This document shows, in pieces, positions 55,135 to 59,632 of a DNA stretch of 59,632 bases (position 1 is its first letter; each line of letters starts with the position of its first letter). Source of the DNA: Variovorax sp. CF313. Its GTDB lineage: Bacteria > Pseudomonadota > Gammaproteobacteria > Burkholderiales > Burkholderiaceae_C. The translations under genes and the position numbers were made by a program. The notes beneath the pieces were generated by a model. It saw nothing but the letters and a program-made list of their open reading frames with translations. It ran no database searches and was not told where the DNA came from. Location: NCBI RefSeq assembly GCF_000282635.1, contig NZ_AKIW01000014.1:1-59632 (forward strand). Direction: 5' to 3'.

Positions 55135-56082
55135 GTGCCACCCACACAATCCTCCATTCAGTCTCCGCTCTTCCATGCCAGCCATCTGCACAAGCGCTAC
55201 GGTGGCACCACCGTCGTCGACGACCTCTCGTTCGAGATCGCGCCCGGCGAGTGCCTGGGCGTGATCGGCCCGAACGGCGCGGGCAAGACCACCACCATCC
55301 GCATGTGCCTGGGCCTCACCGCGCCGGACGGCGGCGACATCTCCGCGCTGGGGCTGCAGATGCCGCGCGACGCGCTGGCCATCAAGGCGCAGCTCGGCGT
55401 GGTGACGCAGTTCGACACGCTCGACCCGGATTTCAGCTGCGCCGAGAACCTCGTGGTGTACGGCCGCTATTTCGGCTTCGGCAAGGCGCAGGTGCGCGCA
55501 CGCGTGCCGCAGCTGCTGGAGTTCGCGGCGCTGTCGCACAAGGCCGATGCGAAGCCGGGCGAACTGTCGGGCGGCATGCGGCGGCGGCTGTCGCTGGCGC
55601 GCGCGCTGGTCAACGATCCCAGGCTGCTGCTGCTCGACGAGCCGACCACCGGGCTCGATCCGCAGGCGCGGCACCTCATGTGGGAGCGGCTGCAGGTCTT
55701 GCTGCAGCAGGGCAAGTCGATCTTGCTGACCACGCATTTCATGGACGAGGCCGAGCGTTTGTGCTCGCGCCTGCTGGTGCTCGACCACGGCCGCAAGATC
55801 GCCGAAGGCCGACCGCGCGACCTGATCGCCGAGCACCTGGAACCCGACGTGGTCGAGGTGTACGGCAACGGCGCGCTGTCGCTGGCCGACTCACCCGAAC
55901 TGAAGGCGATGGCAGCACGCGTGGAGGTCAGCGGGGAGACCGTTTTCTTCTACACGCAGGACGCGCGGCGGCTGCTCGATGCGCTGACGCGACACAGCGG
56001 CCTGCGCACTTTTCATCGGCCCGCGAACCTGGAGGACCTGTTCCTCAAGCTCACCGGCAGGCAGATCCGGGAGGACGGCTAA
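55135..56082 (+). CDS. nodI: NodI-type ABC-2 exporter ATP-binding protein
   Basis: Cytoplasmic ATPase of 315 residues. Walker A is [18 protein letters not shown], the signature [16 protein letters not shown], and Walker [15 protein letters not shown]. The C-terminal extension [18 protein letters not shown] is shared with the NodI/DrrA group. A GTG at 55135 is the start. It is paired with the NodJ-type permease, from which repeat copy C separates it. Outside rhizobia these pairs export unknown lipids or drugs, so no nodulation role is implied. Confidence 0.92.
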   Translation: MPPTQSSIQSPLFHASHLHKRYGGTTVVDDLSFEIAPGECLGVIGPNGAGKTTTIRMCLGLTAPDGGDISALGLQMPRDALAIKAQLGVVTQFDTLDPDFSCAENLVVYGRYFGFGKAQVRARVPQLLEFAALSHKADAKPGELSGGMRRRLSLARALVNDPRLLLLDEPTTGLDPQARHLMWERLQVLLQQGKSILLTTHFMDEAERLCSRLLVLDHGRKIAEGRPRDLIAEHLEPDVVEVYGNGALSLADSPELKAMAARVEVSGETVFFYTQDARRLLDALTRHSGLRTFHRPANLEDLFLKLTGRQIREDG

Positions 56083-56091
56083 GAATGCGGC

Positions 56092-56183
56092 ACACCCCCA
56101 GGCTTGCCCACTTCGTGTGGCCTCCTACCCCCTCGCCGGGGGCAATACCAGCGGCCCGGCAAAGCCGGTTCCGCGGTATTCCT
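56092..56183 (-). repeat. Structured intergenic repeat, copy C
   Basis: Third copy of the ~95-bp element, here on the minus strand between nodI and nodJ (see 15034-15131). It keeps both hairpins. Like the other copies it is antisense to the host transcript. Confidence 0.85.
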
Positions 56184-56200
56184 GAAATGGAGAGGAAATC

Positions 56201-57028
56201 ATGAACAACATTGCGACCGCTGCGTCGCCGCCTGCGCCTTCCGTGTGGCGCGCGCCCGAACTCTCGCTGCGCTGGTGGCCCGTGTTCCTGCGCAACCTGC
56301 TGGTGTGGCGCAAGCTCGCCATTCCGAGCCTGATAGGCAACATCGCCGAGCCGCTGATCTGGCTCGTGGCCTTCGGCTACGGCATGGGCGCGCTGGTGGG
56401 GCAGGTGTCGGTCGACGGCGTGAAGGTGCCGTACATCCTGTTCCTGGCGAGCGGCTCGATCTGCATGAGCGCGATGAACGCGGCGAGCTTCGAGGCCCTG
56501 TACTCGGCGTTCTCGCGCATGCATGTGCAGAAGACCTGGGACGGCATCATGAACGCGCCGGTCGGTCTCGACGACATCGTGCTGGCCGAGATGCTGTGGG
56601 CCGCGTTCAAGTCGATCTTCACGGTCACGGCGATCCTGTTCGTGATGCTCGGGCTGGGCATCAGCCACAGCCCGAAGCTCGTCGTCGCGTGGATGGTGCT
56701 GGTCGGCGCCGGCATCACCTTCTCGTCGATCGCGCTGATCTTCAATGCGCTGGCGAAGGGCTACGACTTCTTCACGTACTACTTCACGCTGTTCATGACG
56801 CCGATGATGTTCCTGAGCGGCGTGTTCTTTCCGCTGGAGCAATTGCCCTCGGCGGTGAGGGCCGTGGCGGCGTGGCTGCCGCTGACCAACGCGGTGGCGC
56901 TGGTGCGGCCGCTGTTCATGGACCAATGGCCAGCGAACTGGTGGGTGCATGCGGGGGTGCTGGCTATGTATGCGGTTGCGGCTTTCTGGGTGGCTCTGGC
57001 GTTGACTCGGAAGAGATTTCGGGGGTAG
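56201..57028 (+). CDS. nodJ: NodJ-type ABC-2 exporter permease
   Basis: Inner-membrane permease of 275 residues with six hydrophobic segments and the ABC-2 pattern LRNLLVWRKLAIPSLIGNIAEPLIWL. The segment FFTYYFTLFMTPMMFLSGVFFPLEQLP precedes a conserved C-terminal WLPLTNAVALVRPLF. GGAG precedes the ATG. The gene is intact here, but its last ~194 bp begin a direct repeat (56835-56938) that recurs exactly at 59529-59632 after a 2.5-kb foreign-looking block. Confidence 0.93.
   Translation: MNNIATAASPPAPSVWRAPELSLRWWPVFLRNLLVWRKLAIPSLIGNIAEPLIWLVAFGYGMGALVGQVSVDGVKVPYILFLASGSICMSAMNAASFEALYSAFSRMHVQKTWDGIMNAPVGLDDIVLAEMLWAAFKSIFTVTAILFVMLGLGISHSPKLVVAWMVLVGAGITFSSIALIFNALAKGYDFFTYYFTLFMTPMMFLSGVFFPLEQLPSAVRAVAAWLPLTNAVALVRPLFMDQWPANWWVHAGVLAMYAVAAFWVALALTRKRFRG
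56835..56938. repeat. Direct repeat of the nodJ 3' region, copy 1
   Basis: At least 104 bp are identical, base for base, to 59529-59632. The match starts at TGGAGCAATTGCC and runs to the window end in copy 2. Copy 1 is inside intact nodJ and lies 90 bp before its stop codon. Confidence 0.98.
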
Positions 57029-57236
57029 TTGTTCTCTTGTTTTCCCAGGGCTGGGTCTCGCACGGGCGCCGATTCCATCGTACTCAGGCTGCTTGCCGAA
57101 ACGCTCGGGAGCTGAAGACTGGTCGCCGTGCCCGCGTCGCGCAAGTTGCTGATCGCGAATTTCTAGCACGAGGGGAAGGCGTCATCCCAACCGTACTGCC
57201 CCGAAGGTTGTACTCGGGACGATGAGTCCAATGTTC

Positions 57237-57572
57237 CTAGAAAGCCTCTCGCCCGGGGCAAAGCGGGTAGTGGACAAAAAAACGCCAACCCCAAACCAAT
57301 AGCACCACCAATGCGAGCCAGGCGGAGTAATGAATCCGGCGCTTCTTTGCGGATAGCGCGCAGCCCGCGATAGCGAGGGGCAACAGCACGATGAGCGCGA
57401 TGATTCTGGCGTCGATTCCGTCATCAAGGGGCAACCCGCAAAAGGTGAGGCCGTCAGCGCGCGCCTTGGGATCGTCGAGCATCCATTCGTACTCGTTCAT
57501 CGGCATCATGAACATAACTGCCACGCACAGAAGTGCGTAGAACGACATGCCGATCGCGCCAAGTTTCTTCAT
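57237..57572 (-). CDS. Small membrane protein, possible immunity protein
   Basis: Protein of 111 residues with about three hydrophobic segments (5-24, 57-75, 82-99) and cysteines at 45 and 104. I do not recognise a family. It starts 2 bp after the stop of the transglycosylase-like gene, so translation is probably coupled. The pairing of a secreted-type peptidoglycan enzyme with a tiny membrane protein suits an effector-immunity pair, but this is inference. The stretch 57029-57236 between it and nodJ shows no convincing gene. Confidence 0.65.
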   Translation of the reverse strand: MKKLGAIGMSFYALLCVAVMFMMPMNEYEWMLDDPKARADGLTFCGLPLDDGIDARIIALIVLLPLAIAGCALSAKKRRIHYSAWLALVVLLVWGWRFFVHYPLCPGREAF

Positions 57573-57574
57573 GC

Positions 57575-58291
57575 TCAGAATCTGTTGAGCAGGCGTGAAA
57601 CATGCTCTCGATGCTCAATCATTCTGCGTCCGTACTCTGAATATTCCCGGCCCCTGGCACCCGGCGGGAGCTTGATCGAGTTCGTGATATCCGCCAGCGG
57701 GCGAGTTGTCCCCCGGTTGTAGCGCGCGCCCGCGGCAATGAACTGCTCATCGGTCAAATGGGCTGTACCTGCGCTCGGGTAGTCGTGCAGGACCAAGCCA
57801 CGTAGATGCTTGGCGACCACCGTCAGATTGAAGACGTCTGTATTGAGGCAGTTCAACATGGCCACCTGATCGGAGAAGGACATTTCCTCGATGGACAAGC
57901 CCAATTCTCTTGCGGCATTGCGCATTTGGATGCTGACGGCGCCAACGGAAGTGCCTCCAGGCGGCTTGTCATAAATGCCTGGCGCGCCGCCCCTTTGATT
58001 GAACCAAGTCTGTAAGGATCGTTCGAAGAATACTGGTTTCTTGGTGCCATCGGGCTTGCCCCCCACTTCGGCCCATGCGACGGATGCGAGGAGGGCAGGC
58101 GGTATCTTTTCTTGCTTGGCGATCTCGACGATTCGGTTCTTGTTGTAGACAACCCAGCCGTCCTTATAGGCGGTCAGGTACGCGCGGCCGCCACCAAACT
58201 TCTCAGAGAGCGCTTGCCATTTGAAGACATCCCAACTTGACCACTTCGGATAGTTGGAATTGTCTGGTGCGCAGAATTCACGGCCACTCAT
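57575..58291 (-). CDS. Lytic transglycosylase-like protein without a signal peptide
   Basis: Protein of 238 residues from the ATG at 58289-58291, with GGGAGAA upstream. The likely catalytic Glu75 sits in LLASVAWAEVGGKP, a motif like the ALLxAVAxxES of lytic transglycosylases. GAVSIQMRNAA (117-127) resembles the SxGxxQI motif, and GARYNRG (188-194) the AxxYNxG motif. No signal peptide is seen, so export would need a dedicated system such as type VI or type IV secretion, or phage lysis. The frame extends upstream to 58516, but that part lacks these features. Assignment rests on three short motifs. Confidence 0.6.
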   Translation of the reverse strand: MSGREFCAPDNSNYPKWSSWDVFKWQALSEKFGGGRAYLTAYKDGWVVYNKNRIVEIAKQEKIPPALLASVAWAEVGGKPDGTKKPVFFERSLQTWFNQRGGAPGIYDKPPGGTSVGAVSIQMRNAARELGLSIEEMSFSDQVAMLNCLNTDVFNLTVVAKHLRGLVLHDYPSAGTAHLTDEQFIAAGARYNRGTTRPLADITNSIKLPPGARGREYSEYGRRMIEHREHVSRLLNRF

Positions 58292-58558
58292 ATTTTTCTC
58301 CCTATGTGTCCGAGGCATCAGTCCGGTGGATAGCTGCTCTGACGAGATCCCCCGCATGCGAAGAAACGATTTCGTCCCCACGCCATCAGGTTCGACCCCG
58401 GACTCTCTGATGTTGGAAGGCGCCCGATTCATTATGTGCGGCCGCGTTGCCTGCAAATGAGGTGAAGAGTTATCTTTCGCACGGCCATGGACCGTCCGGA
58501 GAGTGATGGATTGCACGGATACGGCGTTTTGCTGCCTCCAGGCGGAACAGAAGAATGC

Positions 58559-59182
58559 TCACACTGCGTTGAGCCTTTCCCTCAACCTGCACAGCGAAGC
58601 AGCGATTTCGCGACGGTCCGATAGTCTGCGGTTGACATTGCTGGGACTTGGATGCGGCATCAAGAACAGCTGGGCTCGTAGGGCGATCTGGCCGATCGAT
58701 TCGCTAGCCAAGGCGGCCTCGCGACCGACCAAAACAATGAAGCGCAATGCCGACAAATGAAGCAGCACTGCTTCCAGAGCACCGCGTGCCTTGGAAAGGT
58801 CCGCTCAGGTCACCGGCCAGATCTTGCTCTGCTGGGCGTTGCCGACATGCCACGGGACGATGTTCCAAACAATCGTGCGCGTGCGGTCGATGCCAGCTTC
58901 CTGGTGGAGTACGAAGAAGTTCTTTGCAGTCTCGTCCGGATTGTTGCGCGAGACAGAACCAGACTTGATCGCACGCGGTCCAGGTGCCTCGAGCGGGAAG
59001 AGACACTCGGCGGCTGTGCCTCCGTCGCATGGGTCGAAATAGGGCTCTGCATAAGGTCCCTCCGGCTTATCGCGCAGCTGCCGCACGAAGGCCGTCAGCG
59101 GAGTAATGTGCGGCGCCTCCAACAGGGCATGACGGGCCGTGCGGACTTCCTCGTGATCGAGCGTTTTTGGTGCATCAGTCAT
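58559..59182 (-). pseudogene. Uracil-DNA glycosylase superfamily gene with an in-frame TGA
   Basis: Read as one frame it gives about 207 codons. The first part (125 codons from the ATG at 59180-59182) has FDPCDGGTAAECLFPLEAPGP and TIVWNIVPWHVGN, which match UDG-superfamily motifs. A TGA at 58805-58807 interrupts it. The same frame then continues with RFIVLVGREAALA and the C-terminal LFLMPHPSPSNVNRRLSDR, the family's conserved HPSP motif. The stop is therefore a nonsense change in a once-complete gene (or read-through). Both halves are clearly homologous to one protein. Confidence 0.85.
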
Positions 59183-59219
59183 AGTCGGACATTGGCCCCT
59201 AAGGTGATCCAGCCCTTGG

Positions 59220-59506
59220 TCAGTCCGATGCAGATCCACCTGTGAATTCGACCTGCGCCCCTTCACTCAGATAGCCCTCGCCTGTATCGATGTACCAGAT
59301 GCCGCCCAGCGCTTCGATGAATGCGTAGACGTGATCCCTTCTCCGTGGCCTTTGCCGTGCGTGAGGCTGAACGTGTAGGGCCTCCCGTTGAGCGTGCCTT
59401 TGACTTGCTGCTGTCCCGTCTTGGGCAACTCCTGCCAGGGACGCTGAGTGCCTGTCGGGAGCGGCCAATTCCATGACGGTCGCCTATCGTCGATCAGTCG
59501 TGTGCG
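59220..59506 (-). pseudogene. Frameshifted, 5'-truncated remnant of an unknown gene
   Basis: Two frames each look coding. The upstream one (59506 to about 59340) reads PLPTGTQRPWQELPKTG and continues through GTLNGRPYTFSLTHGKGHGEG. The downstream one reads DHVYAFIEALGGIWYIDTGE and ends near QVEFTGGSASD. They join within GGAGAAGGGATCAC (59335-59348). The gene begins near the 59529 repeat junction, as if its 5' end were cut off there. It lies 37 bp before the glycosylase pseudogene, same strand. The family is not recognised. Confidence 0.65.
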
Positions 59507-59528
59507 TCAACCCTGTCTCCCCACTTTG

Positions 59529-59632
59529 TGGAGCAATTGCCCTCGGCGGTGAGGGCCGTGGCGGCGTGGCTGCCGCTGACCAACGCGGTGGCGCTGGTGC
59601 GGCCGCTGTTCATGGACCAATGGCCAGCGAAC
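59529..59632 (+). repeat. nodJ: Direct repeat of the nodJ 3' region, copy 2 (runs off the window)
   Basis: Exact copy of 56835-56938, in the same orientation and reading frame sense. It is a nodJ 3' fragment without the 5' part of the gene. The true right end lies outside the window. Confidence 0.98.

Noticed and set aside
55135..57028. Possible Nod-factor export (nodulation) role for the NodI/NodJ pair
   Set aside because: There are no nodABC genes, and NodIJ-type ABC-2 exporters are widespread in non-symbiotic betaproteobacteria.
58438..58461. Short plus-strand start MCGRVACK that resembles the SRAP/YedK N-terminus
   Set aside because: The frame stops after eight codons and no other SRAP motif follows in any frame. 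It is coincidence.
56835..59632. Direct repeat read as an ordinary IS target-site duplication
   Set aside because: The repeat is at least 104 bp, far longer than IS target duplications, and no transposase is seen between the copies.

Overview
The window looks like a chromosomal segment of a high-GC betaproteobacterium of the Burkholderiales, most likely Comamonadaceae and probably Variovorax or a close relative. This rests on the str ribosomal operon, a cysteine-poor (Mg-type) HemB beside HemJ, an exported DUF4148-type protein, tandem Bug/TctC receptors, and a liv-type transporter that carries its own acyl-CoA ligase. The genus is inferred from gene content; no search was run.

Layout. 1-3446 (minus): rpsL-rpsG-fusA-tuf, with tuf cut by the window edge. 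3650-7498 (minus): a penicillin-binding D-Ala-D-Ala carboxypeptidase, an alpha/beta hydrolase, a thioredoxin-fold ferredoxin, a VanZ protein and HemJ. 7839-10006 (plus): hemB and a CorA-type transporter, closed by a near-perfect bidirectional terminator. 10094-14969: a DUF4148-like secreted protein, LysR, dienelactone hydrolase, a DsbA-fold isomerase, an SDR, MarC and an EVE protein. 15137-22737 (minus): a complete branched-chain-amino-acid-type ABC importer (livHMGF plus receptor) with an acyl-CoA ligase and an AraC regulator, apparently one catabolic uptake unit. 22850-28323: esterase, PurT, then plus-strand 3-hydroxybutyryl-CoA dehydrogenase, crotonase and a serine-beta-lactamase-fold hydrolase. 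28331-29713: CoaX and a BON-LysM protein. 29891-32535: a reactive-sulfur locus (rhodanese, two YeeE/YedE halves, a BigR/SqrR-type repressor, a persulfide dioxygenase) with a clear palindromic operator. 32540-38992: an exported dikinase-like protein, a Gln-rich exported FecR/DUF6600-like protein, glutathione reductase and ketopantoate reductase.

39047-46000: LysR, then an ABC importer (permease, frameshifted ATPase, receptor, permease) overlapping a LOG-like protein and followed by AMP nucleosidase. This may link uptake of an unknown solute to purine nucleotide breakdown. 46126-48255: two tandem Bug receptors whose leaders were duplicated with them. 48268-52839: ArsR-like regulator, cytochrome P450, flavin split-barrel protein, GST and LysR. 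52852-54949: an operon of three proteins of unknown function, two of them exported. 55135-57028: a NodI/NodJ-type ABC-2 exporter.

The last 2.5 kb (57029-59528) is unlike the rest. It is gene-poor and damaged. It holds a lytic-transglycosylase-like protein without a signal peptide next to a small membrane protein (an effector/immunity-like arrangement), a uracil-DNA-glycosylase-family gene broken by an in-frame TGA, and a frameshifted remnant. It is bracketed by an exact direct repeat of the nodJ 3' region: at least 104 bp, at 56835-56938 and again at 59529-59632, running off the window. This is the strongest candidate for an undescribed mobile or rearranged module here. Separately, a structured ~95-bp repeat occurs three times between co-directional genes, always in the same orientation relative to transcription.
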